A DNA stretch of 64,000 nucleotides. It comes from Alkaliphilus sp. B6464 (GTDB lineage Bacteria > Bacillota > Clostridia > Peptostreptococcales > Natronincolaceae). Position 1 is the stretch's first letter; each line of letters opens with the position of its first letter. Both the position numbers and the translations under genes were made by a program. Location: contig NZ_CP058557.1 in the NCBI RefSeq assembly GCF_018141165.1, positions 248,001 through 312,000 of the forward strand, given 5' to 3'. The notes below the pieces were generated by a model, which was not told the DNA's origin, did not search any database, and saw nothing but the letters and a program-made list of their open reading frames with translations. Positions 18,701-27,014 of the stretch are shown one piece after another.

Positions 18701-19189
18701 CCTCTAACAGCTCCTTAACCATTTTCTTTGCTTTATTTGCTCTCTTGTCTTTAAGTCTATAACTAAAAACTGTAACTATCTGAATTAAATCTTCAACTAA
18801 TTCTTGTTGTTCGGTCTTTTCAGTATTATCTATAATTTCAATAGTAGTACCATATTTATTACATAGATTTTCTATAATTTCAAAACCAAATCTTAATAAT
18901 CTATCTTTATATAGAATTACTATCTTATCAATTTCTGAATTAGTTATCATATCTATTAATTGATTTAATCCTTTTTTATTGTAATTTATTCCACTTCCTA
19001 TGTCAGTAATAATGCCAAAAGAGTAACCTTTAGCAATCATATAAGTTTTAACATTATCAACTTGTCTTTTAAAATCATCTTTTTGTTTGTGGGAACTAAC
19101 TCTACAATATCTAATTACCTTTTTAGTTTTAGTTTCAATACCTTTTGTACCTAAAAATGATTGAGTTGTTCTTGTGAATAATATTTCAT
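18678..19189 (-). pseudogene. tnpA: IS607-family serine resolvase (TnpA), truncated and frameshifted
   Basis: From 19040 the frame codes for most of a serine recombinase domain (VILYKDRLLRFGFEIIE is the conserved block). The upstream part reads YYSQEQLNHF, then shifts frame at a run of five T residues where six are needed to continue into LGTKGIETKTKKVIRYCRVS, which contains the catalytic serine (CRVSS). The MerR-like DNA-binding helices that normally precede YYS are missing: an ATG at 19189 stands directly before them. The protein therefore lacks its DNA-binding head and is frameshifted behind the start. Confidence 0.85.
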
Positions 19190-19316
19190 TTATATCACCT
19201 CTTGAATTTATTGTAATGGCAATATTCTATAAATTCAAAATAGTTTTATAAAGTTCTATAATATTTTATTAACTATTACTCGTCCTCCTTATTCGAATTA
19301 TTTATAAAAAAATAAG

Positions 19317-19347
19317 AGCCGCAAGAATTAATTATTCTTACAGCTCA
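19317..19347. repeat. Imperfect hairpin upstream of the IS607 element
   Basis: GAGCCGCAAGAAT and ATTCTTACAGCTC form a 13-base imperfect stem around a 5-base loop. It could be a terminator in either direction. Its owner is unclear. Confidence 0.5.
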
Positions 19348-19602
19348 TAGATATACGTAGTTAAGCTAATCATTATAGCATAACACAAATGTGTATATTA
19401 AGAGAAAAAAGAATAACTTTCTTGCATAAGTACAACAAAACAAACAGAACGTACCTGTTTACCTTTGTATTAAATGTACTTTAAAAATTAGCAAGAAAAA
19501 TTAATCATTTTTTCACCTCAAATTTCAAATTTTTTATCATTATACTATTATACGTCGAAAAAGTCAATAAAGAGTGGATCAATAAAATCTATTTCTTCTC
19601 TA

Positions 19603-19680
19603 TCTTCACAACCCACTCTACATGCCTTGAGGATACAATAAAGATGTCGTAAGTATCTAGTACCCCCTTGGTGTCAAGGT
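19603..19680 (-). repeat. HVE-tail dispersed repeat, copy 4
   Basis: The minus strand reads TKGVLDTYDIFIVSSRHVEW and then diverges (VVKIEK). The shared upstream segment GGGGGTACTAGATA is nearly identical to the copies at 26.2 and 36.4 kb. Confidence 0.6.
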
Positions 19681-19682
19681 AC

Positions 19683-19790
19683 CTTTCTACAAAATGTGAT
19701 TATTCAAGATTGAATTTTCAAGATTTTTACCATCTATAGCCAAAGGTGCACCTGTATCATGACAGCATTATTTCGGTAATTCTGGCTCTT
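19683..19790. repeat. 100-bp repeat, copy A
   Basis: This segment matches 22214-22325 in the same orientation over about 105 bases with scattered substitutions (shared blocks GATTATTCAAGATT and GATTTTTACCATCTA). On the minus strand the copy reads CHDTGAPLAIDGKNLENS before a stop, so it may derive from a coding sequence. The two copies bracket the ABC-2 transporter genes. Confidence 0.65.
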
Positions 19791-19944
19791 GCTTTTTTCC
19801 GATACATTTTAATACTTTTAGTATCAAATTTGTAAGCAATAAACCCTTAAATGCTTCATGCAGATTAATTTTTTAATATAATTCATCAGAACTTTGTTGT
19901 ATATCTATCTTAATCACTATTGTATAATTAAGATAGATATCTTT

Positions 19945-19990
19945 TTCACTCCAAAACCACAATACATCTTGTGATTGGTAGAAAAAACTG
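19945..19990 (-). repeat. HVE-tail dispersed repeat, partial copy 5
   Basis: The minus strand reads MYCGFGVKK, matching the last part of other copies (MPYCGSEEKK at 2.03 kb). Only this end is preserved. Apart from the repeats described, 19190-20294 shows no gene. Confidence 0.35.
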
Positions 19991-20094
19991 GATCTTTTCA
20001 ACTTCAACCAAAGGAGCAGAATCAAGCGCATTAATATATAGTATAAAAGGACTTACCTAACGATTTAAAAATTAAGACTAAATCATAAAAATAT

Positions 20095-20133
20095 AATCCA
20101 GTAGAAAGATTAGAACTTAATCTCTACTGGATT
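20095..20133 (-). terminator. Probable terminator of the ABC-2 transporter operon
   Basis: AATCCAGTAGA and TCTACTGGATT form an 11-bp perfect stem with a 17-base loop, 160 bases downstream of the permease stop. The minus-strand flank is T-rich (ATATTTTTAT). Confidence 0.65.
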
Positions 20134-20294
20134 TATCGTATCAACTATTAAGTTCGATTTCCATACGTCTATTCTTTGGCGCTTACTTCGTTTGTAATTT
20201 AATCTTATTATTATCAAATTCACTAGATTAGACAGATGAATGTTCACTAAAAGTAATTTATAAGGTTTTAACTAATTTAATTAATATTGTCATT

Positions 20295-21086
20295 CTAATA
20301 TTGACCTAATAAACCTTTCTTTTTAGCAAACTTAACACATTTATTAAATACTACTAAACCAATGATAAAATACAAAAGAGAATTCCCTATCATAATTCCA
20401 TAATCATATATTGAGAAATCTAAAAATGAATATCCTACTCTCATGGTAAGAAAAACTTTATCTGCTGCTGGTCTAAAAGGTAGTAAATTATATATAATCT
20501 TATTTTTTGGACTTACCATAATAAAGGCTAGTAAAGAGTATTGAACTATATTTAATAATGATCCAATCTTTTTAAAGATAAGTGCTAAACCTCCAAAAAT
20601 CAAACCTATGCCCAATATACTAAATATACCAATAACTACAGGAAATAAAATTGAAAATATATTTACTTCAAGTTTAATGCTAGTTGTTAACATAATAACA
20701 AATAATAAAATAATAGAAACTATCAATGTTATTAACAACTCACAAATACTTCTTACAGTCACTATAGCTGAAAGCTTTATACCTGACATATTTAGCTGTT
20801 CTAATGTTCCTCTACCAGCATCATTCATTATCCCATATGCAATATCTGTATAGGCTGACACCATAATAGTCCATAAGAAATATCCTACTACAAATCCTTC
20901 TAAAGTGCCTCCCATATCTATAGGAGAAATTCCAATATCTATACCAAAATTTTTAAATCCTAGAAACATGGCCATAAATAAAACATAATAGAATAAGATT
21001 TTTGAGATTGTATTAAATTTATACCTACTCAATTCCTTTAAGGTTCTTTCAATAGATACTTTAAGTAGATAGTAATATTTAGCCAA
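20295..21086 (-). CDS. ABC-2 type transporter permease
   Basis: The 263-residue protein has about six membrane helices and the ABC-2 pattern: a membrane entry near residue 25, the amphipathic stretch GIMNDAGRGTLEQLNMSGIK that contacts the ATPase, and paired helices towards the end. It starts three bases beyond the stop of the ATPase gene, so the two are translationally coupled and form one transporter. The substrate is unknown. No accessory regulator is adjacent. Confidence 0.85.
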   Translation of the reverse strand: MAKYYYLLKVSIERTLKELSRYKFNTISKILFYYVLFMAMFLGFKNFGIDIGISPIDMGGTLEGFVVGYFLWTIMVSAYTDIAYGIMNDAGRGTLEQLNMSGIKLSAIVTVRSICELLITLIVSIILLFVIMLTTSIKLEVNIFSILFPVVIGIFSILGIGLIFGGLALIFKKIGSLLNIVQYSLLAFIMVSPKNKIIYNLLPFRPAADKVFLTMRVGYSFLDFSIYDYGIMIGNSLLYFIIGLVVFNKCVKFAKKKGLLGQY

Positions 21087-22010
21087 TTAATCCACCTTCC
21101 CATCTGTAAGACTTAAATATACTCTCTCAAAATTGATATTCTTTTGTTTTATCTCTTTTATAAAGATATTTATATTTTTTAATCTTTCTATAATTATGTA
21201 TATATCTCCAAAATCTAGTATATCTACTTCTATTTTTGATCCATTATTTATAATATAAAACTCATAATCTAATTCCATTAATAACTTTTTATTTTCTTCA
21301 GTAATACTTTCTGTCAATACAATTTCATAAGTCATGGTTTTAAACATATTTAATAAGTTTTTCATATTATCTTTTGCAACTATCTTACCTTTATTTATAA
21401 CAACTACATCATTACAAATAGCCTGAACTAAATTCATATCATGGGTACTAAGTAAAATAGTTTTATCTAAATCAGATGTTATATCCATTAATATATTCTT
21501 AATATCAGAATGACTTTGAACATCTAAACCAAGGGTAGGTTCATCCAGCAAAATAACATCGGAGTTACAGATTAACGTCGTAGCTATAGCAACTTTCTGC
21601 TGCATACCTCTTGATAAATTATTTACCATAACATTCTCTTTATCTGTTAAATTAAATCTATCCATTAAAATATTTATATCTTTTTCTACCTTTTTTCCTC
21701 CCAATCCTCTTATGCCTGCGAAGTAACGCAAATTTTCCCTTGGTGTCAGCCTCCAATAAAGATTTCTAGTACCTTCAAATACAGCTGAAATTCGATTTGT
21801 AGACTTTTTATTATCTTTTCCCCATATATTAATATTTCCTTTATCAGGAATTATTAAATTACAAATACTTTTAATAGTTGTAGTTTTACCTGAGCCATTT
21901 GGTCCAAGTATTCCACATATGCTTCCTTTTTGAACTTTAAAAGAAATATCATCTACTGCCTTTACAGTTCCATAGTGTTTTGTTAAATTCATTATCTCTA
22001 CAGCATCCAT
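21087..22010 (-). CDS. ABC transporter ATP-binding protein (ABC-2 partner)
   Basis: The 307-residue protein has Walker A GPNGSGKTT (about 35-43), signature LSRGMQQKVAIA, Walker B VILLDEPTLGLD and switch His in LSTHDMNLV. A C-terminal domain of about 80 residues follows, as in drug or polysaccharide-type ABC-2 ATPases. A GGGGG-rich site lies just upstream of the ATG. It pairs with the permease encoded immediately downstream. Export is likely; the cargo cannot be told from sequence. Confidence 0.9.
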   Translation of the reverse strand: MDAVEIMNLTKHYGTVKAVDDISFKVQKGSICGILGPNGSGKTTTIKSICNLIIPDKGNINIWGKDNKKSTNRISAVFEGTRNLYWRLTPRENLRYFAGIRGLGGKKVEKDINILMDRFNLTDKENVMVNNLSRGMQQKVAIATTLICNSDVILLDEPTLGLDVQSHSDIKNILMDITSDLDKTILLSTHDMNLVQAICNDVVVINKGKIVAKDNMKNLLNMFKTMTYEIVLTESITEENKKLLMELDYEFYIINNGSKIEVDILDFGDIYIIIERLKNINIFIKEIKQKNINFERVYLSLTDGKVD

Positions 22011-22358
22011 ATTATCGTCCCCCTTTATAAAGATATTATAGAAAATTGTAGAACTCTATAAATTGTATATTTGCTGCATTCCTATCTATTGAAGTTGCTA
22101 AGGTTTCCAATTTTGGGTATATATACAGTAACAAGTTTCGTATAACTCAAAATGTAAAAAGAAAAGAAAGTAGAATTAAAAAGTCATTTTAAACATAGCT
22201 CAGTTTCTAATAAAAGATATCTTTCTATACAATCTGATTATTCAAGATTTAATTTTCAGGATTTTTACCATCTACAACTAAATTTGCACTTGTATCGTGA
22301 TAACATTATTTCGATAATTTTGCTATATACGAAAGGTTTGCCCATATAACATAGAGAA
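22011..22358. other. Intergenic region with 100-bp repeat copy B
   Basis: The region upstream of the transporter should carry its promoter. Positions 22214-22325 hold the second copy of the 100-bp repeat found at 19683-19790. On the minus strand this copy reads SANLVVDGKNPEN and stops. Nothing else is recognisable. Confidence 0.6.
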
Positions 22359-23336
22359 CTAATTCCATTCATTTTCTAGATATTTATCATATCCAAGCAC
22401 TCTTTCATCAATTCTTCTGGCATAACCATATGTATAGTTATCAAAATATTTATTCCAAAATCTCAAAGCAGTAGGGTTTAATGTCTCGCAATCAACTCCT
22501 AGATATTCCATTCCTTCCTTTTCAGAAATTTCGCAAAGATACTCTAACAATTGTTGTGCTATACCTTTATTTCGATATTCTTTATCAACATATGCTCCAC
22601 AAATATTATAAATACTATCGCTCTCAGAAACAAAAGTTTCTGCCCCTGTGTCTAATGCCATATACCCAATAACCCTATCTTCTTCTTTTGCTACAAACAC
22701 TCGAATCCTATCGTTTTCAAACCAATTATCATACTGAGTTATATTTGCAGGAAAAAATGTTGGTGCACTACACAAATGCTTTATTAATTCTTTTCTTAAT
22801 CCTGATATTTCTCTTTTATCATCTTTCACTAGCTCTTGGAATCTAATGTCTTCATTCAACTCACTTATTTTAGTACGGGTACTCAGTTTCATAATAGCAT
22901 CACTACACCTAATACCAAATCCATTCATGACAAAAGATGTGCCAACTTCTTCATCATGAGCATATCTGCTTAATGCAAAACTACATATTCCATCCGCAAC
23001 CAAGTCTGCTGTAACTTCTTGTAGTAGTTTTGAAGCAAGCATATTTCTATTATCACCTGCAAATGCACTTCCTCCTAATGGCGAAAATACACCTTTTACA
23101 TTCCCATGAAATCCATCCCACGGTCGTTCAAACGCTAGGTATCCAATAACTTTTCCGTTTTCGATAGCCACTTTTCCATACTTATTATTAAATAATCTTT
23201 GAATGATGATTTCCAGTTCTTTTCCAAAACTTCGCTTCATTAATTGAGGGCATTTTGTACGCTCTATACCGTATTCTTCAAGTGCTAATACAAGTGCTTC
23301 TTTTACATATTTTTGTTGCATATTTTCAAATTTCAT
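22359..23336 (-). CDS. Tandem GNAT-family N-acetyltransferase
   Basis: The 325-residue protein carries two GNAT folds. The second, C-terminal one is clearer, with AYVDKEYRNKGIAQQLLEYL as the acetyl-CoA loop (about 255-275) followed by YLGVDCETLNPTALRFWNKY. The first half has the shape but a weak acetyl-CoA loop. It begins inside the last codons of rsgA (ATGA overlap), so it is translationally coupled to it. The substrate is unknown; the family acetylates small molecules or protein N termini. Confidence 0.85.
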   Translation of the reverse strand: MKFENMQQKYVKEALVLALEEYGIERTKCPQLMKRSFGKELEIIIQRLFNNKYGKVAIENGKVIGYLAFERPWDGFHGNVKGVFSPLGGSAFAGDNRNMLASKLLQEVTADLVADGICSFALSRYAHDEEVGTSFVMNGFGIRCSDAIMKLSTRTKISELNEDIRFQELVKDDKREISGLRKELIKHLCSAPTFFPANITQYDNWFENDRIRVFVAKEEDRVIGYMALDTGAETFVSESDSIYNICGAYVDKEYRNKGIAQQLLEYLCEISEKEGMEYLGVDCETLNPTALRFWNKYFDNYTYGYARRIDERVLGYDKYLENEWN

Positions 23337-24379
23337 TTTCTATTTTTTCCCCTTTTTATCTTATTTTCCAATTTCCCTTTTTTAGTATATATTGATTTAT
23401 TCTTTCCCCATTCATTTTCATTTGACAGCTGACAATATGTTTTCCATCTCTCTCTAGAAGGTATGCCCTCTTCAATCGCTTGATTTACTGCACATCCTGG
23501 CTCCTTGCCATGGCTACAGTTACTATATTTACATTTAGTAAAAAGCTGAGTTACATCCGAAAACGTATCGTTTATGCCATTTTCAGCATCCCACATTCCA
23601 AGTTCCCTAATTCCTGGAGTGTCAATAACAATTACCCCTGAAGCAAGCTCAATCAGCTGTCTTTGAGTTGTCGTATGTCGCCCTTTAGAATCATTTTCAC
23701 GTATCTCACTTACCACCATGATTGCTTCCCCTGCGATTGCATTTACAAGCGTCGATTTTCCTACGCCAGAAGAGCCTAAAAAGACTATAGTTTTTCCTGC
23801 CTGTATATACGCATTCAATTGTTTCATTCCATATCCGGTTTTGGCACTAATAGCTAGAACATCAGCCTTTTCTGATATACTTTTTACCTGTGCTATATAA
23901 GTATCTGGATTATCACATTCATCTGCTTTTGTCAAAATCACTAGCGGTTTTCCACCACTTTGTAAAGCCACACTAATATATCTTGTTATTCTATTCAAAT
24001 TAAAATCATGATTCAAAGATGAAAGAATAAATACATAATCAAAATTAGCTGCTATGACCTGCTCCTTCACTGTCTTAACATATCCAGCAGCATGCCCTGA
24101 AAAATCGGTTCTTGAAAAAGAACTCTTTCGTTCACATATTTCCTCAATTAAAGAATTTCCATTTTCATTATATTGTAGAAGGACGTAGTCTCCTACTACA
24201 GGATACTCTTTATTTATTTTATATTTATAAAAAGTACCTTTTAATTTTGCATTTGTTTCTCCATATCGACATAGTACTTTGAATAATTCTCTCTGTACTT
24301 CGCTAACACGCGCTACAATTAAATTATCTTTTTCTCTTGTCAGAATCGTTTCGTTCTTATAAATTTCTTCAAATCTCAC
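23333..24379 (-). CDS. rsgA: Ribosome small subunit-dependent GTPase A
   Basis: The 348-residue protein has the N-terminal OB fold, a circularly permuted GTPase domain (LTKAD before GSSGVGKSTLVNAI, then DTPGIRELG) and the zinc site CKYSNCSHGKEPGC. RsgA helps late maturation of the 30S subunit. The GTG at 24379 is chosen over an upstream GTG because GGAGG lies at the right distance (complement of 24386-24391). The C-terminal tail is short and basic (KIKRGKNRK). A terminator-like hairpin lies just upstream, so expression may be attenuated. Coupled to a GNAT gene, it could be an accessory copy rather than the housekeeping one. Confidence 0.92.
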   Translation of the reverse strand: MRFEEIYKNETILTREKDNLIVARVSEVQRELFKVLCRYGETNAKLKGTFYKYKINKEYPVVGDYVLLQYNENGNSLIEEICERKSSFSRTDFSGHAAGYVKTVKEQVIAANFDYVFILSSLNHDFNLNRITRYISVALQSGGKPLVILTKADECDNPDTYIAQVKSISEKADVLAISAKTGYGMKQLNAYIQAGKTIVFLGSSGVGKSTLVNAIAGEAIMVVSEIRENDSKGRHTTTQRQLIELASGVIVIDTPGIRELGMWDAENGINDTFSDVTQLFTKCKYSNCSHGKEPGCAVNQAIEEGIPSRERWKTYCQLSNENEWGKNKSIYTKKGKLENKIKRGKNRK

Positions 24380-24402
24380 CGTATTACCTCCAATTTTTTG
24401 CA

Positions 24403-24429
24403 CAAAAAAAACTTGCCCATCGACAAGTT
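24403..24429 (-). promoter_or_regulatory. Leader terminator upstream of rsgA
   Basis: On the minus strand AACTTGTC GATG GGGCAAGTT folds into an 8-bp stem (with G-T pairs) and is followed by a run of about seven T residues. It ends about 12 bases before the rsgA ribosome binding site. No gene ends just upstream on this strand, so it looks like an attenuator in the rsgA leader. Confidence 0.7.
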
Positions 24430-24949
24430 CTGTTTATACAGTATTTTCAAAAGGGTTGTTTTTATAAAGTACACGGAAAAACCATAGTTCCAACGTATAC
24501 TCAAGTATTAAATTATTGATTCATCACCGTATTTAAATTTGCCATAATTTAATCAACTCCCTTCGAAATTAAATTGAAAGCTGTATTCTCTTATATTGTA
24601 CTAAAATGAAATAGAAAATACAACTGCAATTTTCAATTATATGAATATAATCTATCTCAGGGGACAATGTGCCTGCCCCCTTGATATAAAAAGAGTCGAA
24701 GACTATCGATCATAAGTTGACCCAAGATTTCGACTCTTTGAGTTTCTATATTTACTTATGGATTTATATAAAACAAAATCATCAAGATTTTCATATCTCA
24801 ATGCATTCATAATATTAAATTCATTTAATTTTCAGCATAAGGAAAATACTTTCTTTAACTATAAACATACTTAATATTTAATCTGTTTTACAATGTATTA
24901 AGATGAACAAAATTATAAAAATGTGACGTAAATATAATAAGATTATGTG
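24430..24949. other. Intergenic region between rsgA and a GNAT gene
   Basis: It holds the rsgA leader and promoter (about 24430-24600), a terminator hairpin (24689-24739), and near 24755-24800 a segment related to 38790-38850 (shared AATTTATATAAAA-type stretch followed by CAAGATTTT). No gene is seen. Confidence 0.5.
24689..24739 (-). terminator. Terminator candidate downstream of the GNAT gene
   Basis: AAAGAGTCGAA and TTCGACTCTTT form an 11-bp perfect stem with a 29-base loop. On the minus strand the stem runs into TTTTTAT, about 210 bases beyond the stop of the GNAT gene. Confidence 0.6.
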
Positions 24950-26020
24950 CTAATCACTACAATGAATACTCTTATTTAGAAAATCAATCCAGGCTTGACT
25001 ATTAAAATTGGAACACATACCATAGTGTTGAAGATGAATAATATAATTTTCAAATCTTGAATAATCTATTATAATTTTTTTATGTTTCATAGTGGTCATA
25101 ATATTGATGGTTTTTTCAACATCATTAGATTTTATATAACAGTAAAGACAATCCCATATCAAAGAGTCCTCGGTTTTAGAAGCGTTTTCTAAATATTCAC
25201 CCCATTCATGCCATTCAGATTCAGATAAATCCTTTAAATTCTCAATTGGTGGATATGAGGAAAAAGAATAATAATCATTGTTGTATTTAAATCCAAATTT
25301 TTCGGCTATTCTACTTGAACCTTTGTTAGAATCTACACAAAGCCAATCAATTGTTTCGTACCCTTTAGCAAAACAATCTTTAATGGTTGCAGAAACAACT
25401 ATTTTTCCAAACCCATTCTTTCTATATCTTTCATCTGTATGTATTCCAATTGCAATTCTATTGTCAAAACTACAATCACTCAATGACCAACTTACAATTA
25501 CTTTACCATTATGTATAAAGTATCCTGTTCCATACTTTTGAAACATTGCATCATCACCCCAATTTTCAACCCATTCAAGTAGTTTCTCTGAGTTTTCATA
25601 GGAGTTTTGTCGTAATAAACCTATGTCTACTTTTTCAATTACAAAACCATCTATCAAAGTCATATTACATTCCGTAAAATCATCAATAGATAGTATATAG
25701 TGTCTTCTTTTATATTTTCTAACGAAGGGATTCTTATGAATAGTTGGTATTATATCTATCCATTCGCTTGTATCAGGCGTTAACTGGTCCCAAAAATCCA
25801 ATTTCGAAGAAACTTCAGAATTAAAAACCACATCATTAGAACTACCTGCTATTAAGTTGCATTCACAGGTCTTTATCAGTGTCACTGTTGGATTATCAAT
25901 GTTGTTTACAAATATCTCACCAAGAATAACACCATTTATAACAGAAAAAACAGATAATTCATTTTTGGATTTGATCAAATGTGCTATTTTACTAAATTCC
26001 TTACTCTTTAATTTAAACAT
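24950..26020 (-). CDS. GNAT-family acetyltransferase (GNAT_acetyltran type)
   Basis: The 356-residue protein has a GNAT core in its middle: VISWSLSDCSFDNRIAIGIH, then TDERYRKNGFGKIVVSATIK as the acetyl-CoA loop (about 200-220) and WLCVDSNKGSSRIAEKFGFK. The long N-terminal part and about 100 extra C-terminal residues fit the clostridial GNAT_acetyltran family. The substrate is unknown. A GGAGG site precedes the ATG (complement of about 26026-26031). Confidence 0.8.
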   Translation of the reverse strand: MFKLKSKEFSKIAHLIKSKNELSVFSVINGVILGEIFVNNIDNPTVTLIKTCECNLIAGSSNDVVFNSEVSSKLDFWDQLTPDTSEWIDIIPTIHKNPFVRKYKRRHYILSIDDFTECNMTLIDGFVIEKVDIGLLRQNSYENSEKLLEWVENWGDDAMFQKYGTGYFIHNGKVIVSWSLSDCSFDNRIAIGIHTDERYRKNGFGKIVVSATIKDCFAKGYETIDWLCVDSNKGSSRIAEKFGFKYNNDYYSFSSYPPIENLKDLSESEWHEWGEYLENASKTEDSLIWDCLYCYIKSNDVEKTINIMTTMKHKKIIIDYSRFENYIIHLQHYGMCSNFNSQAWIDFLNKSIHCSD

Positions 26021-26074
26021 TAAATTCCTCCTTGTATTGTTTTGGAAAGTCGTGATATTCTACTTATATACATA

Positions 26075-26160
26075 ATATAATCTCTCTATCAACCTATCAA
26101 GTTACTACTCCATCTTTCCAACTCTACTTATCCCATTTCTACCTTGTCATCACTCAAATT
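26075..26160. repeat. Dispersed intergenic repeat, reference copy
   Basis: The segment beginning ATAATCTCTCTATCAACC is matched at about 1893-1985, and its right half (CATCACTCAAATTA region) at about 35225-35270. It joins directly to HVE-tail copy 6. Origin unknown. Confidence 0.55.
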
Positions 26161-26246
26161 ACCCTATGTCATCAGAATTATACTCTCGACGTGCCCTGAG
26201 GTGACAATAAAAATGTCGTAAATATCTAGTACCCCCTTGGTGGAAG
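26159..26246 (-). repeat. HVE-tail dispersed repeat, copy 6
   Basis: In the frame used by other copies the minus strand reads KGVLDIYDIFIVTSGHVESI, then ILMT and a stop. Its upstream end is fused to the metalloprotease-like gene. Confidence 0.65.
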
Positions 26247-26733
26247 GATATTTTTATAAATTTATTGCTCTCAGAAGTATTTTCTGTATCAAATTTATAT
26301 GATTTCCATTTTCTACTTACAAAATCATCACAATAATCACTATGATTTACCAACCCTTCTATACTACTCCTTTTTTCAGCTAAGTATTCTAACCAAAATA
26401 CTGATGTCACCATCGCTTTACCGTCATTCGTATTTTCCGCTGCTGCGTATAAATTTGGCATAGATGCCCAATCCATAACATGGCCCATCTCATGGAACAT
26501 TGTGTTCACAATCATAATGAAATCAACATTATCTTTAAGTTCTTCTATTCTATAAGTTGGTAACTTATCATAAGGCCTTGAAGTTACAAGTATCTTCTTA
26601 CCTCCATCACAAACTCTTCCGTCAGTATCATATGAAAATTCTTTAATATCAATTAATTCTATTTCTTGCAAAGCATCAAGCGTAAGTTTCTTACCAAAGA
26701 TGTCCAGTGTATATTCAACGACATCTTTTTAAA
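26159..26733 (-). pseudogene. Truncated HExxH metalloprotease-like protein
   Basis: The open frame contains FHEMGHVMDWASM, a HExxH zinc-site motif of metalloproteases, within about 170 codons. Upstream the frame continues (VVEYTLDIFGKKLTLDAL) without a start codon to a stop near 26733, so the N terminus is lost. The last 28 codons (from HQGGTRYLRHF) are HVE-tail repeat sequence read in a different frame, so the original C terminus is lost too. Both ends were therefore replaced by repeat or mobile DNA. Confidence 0.7.
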
Positions 26734-26739
26734 AAATTT

Positions 26740-26940
26740 TTTCACGTATCATTCAGACGCCACCTTACGATAGTGCCCTAGACTAGGCTTCCTGTGCTAT
26801 GCTATCATCCACAGGGAAGGATTTTCACCTTCGAGAACCCCAACACTTTCAATCTTTAGACTTGTTATTACCTCTAAGGTATCATCGTCAGTGGTTTTAA
26901 CATATTCGACTTAACAAGCATGATACTTGTTAATATTCAA
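26740..26940 (-). other. Possible mobile-element 3' end with structured RNA-like segment
   Basis: The minus strand shows a coding-like tail (TDDDTLEVITSLKIESVGVL, then EGENPSLWMIA and a stop) followed by several short hairpins such as CCTGTG with CACAGG and CCTAG with CTAGG. This order, protein tail then structured RNA, resembles the 3' end of TnpB-type elements. The metalloprotease-like gene is cut off just beyond it. I could not assign a riboswitch or group I intron core. Confidence 0.3.
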
Positions 26941-26955
26941 TTGCCTGTCGCACAT

Positions 26956-26982
26956 AAAAGCCGCCACGCTATGTGACGGCTT
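26956..26982 (-). terminator. Terminator of the secreted-protein gene
   Basis: On the minus strand AGCCGTCAC and GTGGCGGCT form a 9-bp stem with one G-T pair around a 5-base loop, followed by TTTTAT, about 35 bases beyond the stop codon. Confidence 0.8.
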
Positions 26983-27014
26983 AAGGGCTTAAAAATTCTT
27001 TAGTATTTTACCTT

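Larger units (their letters stand above)
17460..19210 (-). mobile_element. IS607-type insertion sequence with broken resolvase
   Basis: A serine resolvase gene (tnpA, disrupted) overlaps a complete tnpB by 23 bases, the standard IS607 order. The element ends are not defined by terminal repeats, as is normal for the family, so the borders are approximate. The 3' flank of tnpB (about 17460-17620) should encode the omega RNA and the right end. Confidence 0.75.

Noticed and set aside
26740-26940. Riboswitch or group I intron
   Set aside because: Short hairpins are present, but none of the conserved cores I know (cobalamin, TPP, SAM, glycine, c-di-GMP, group I P7) can be matched. It is reported only as a possible mobile-element end.
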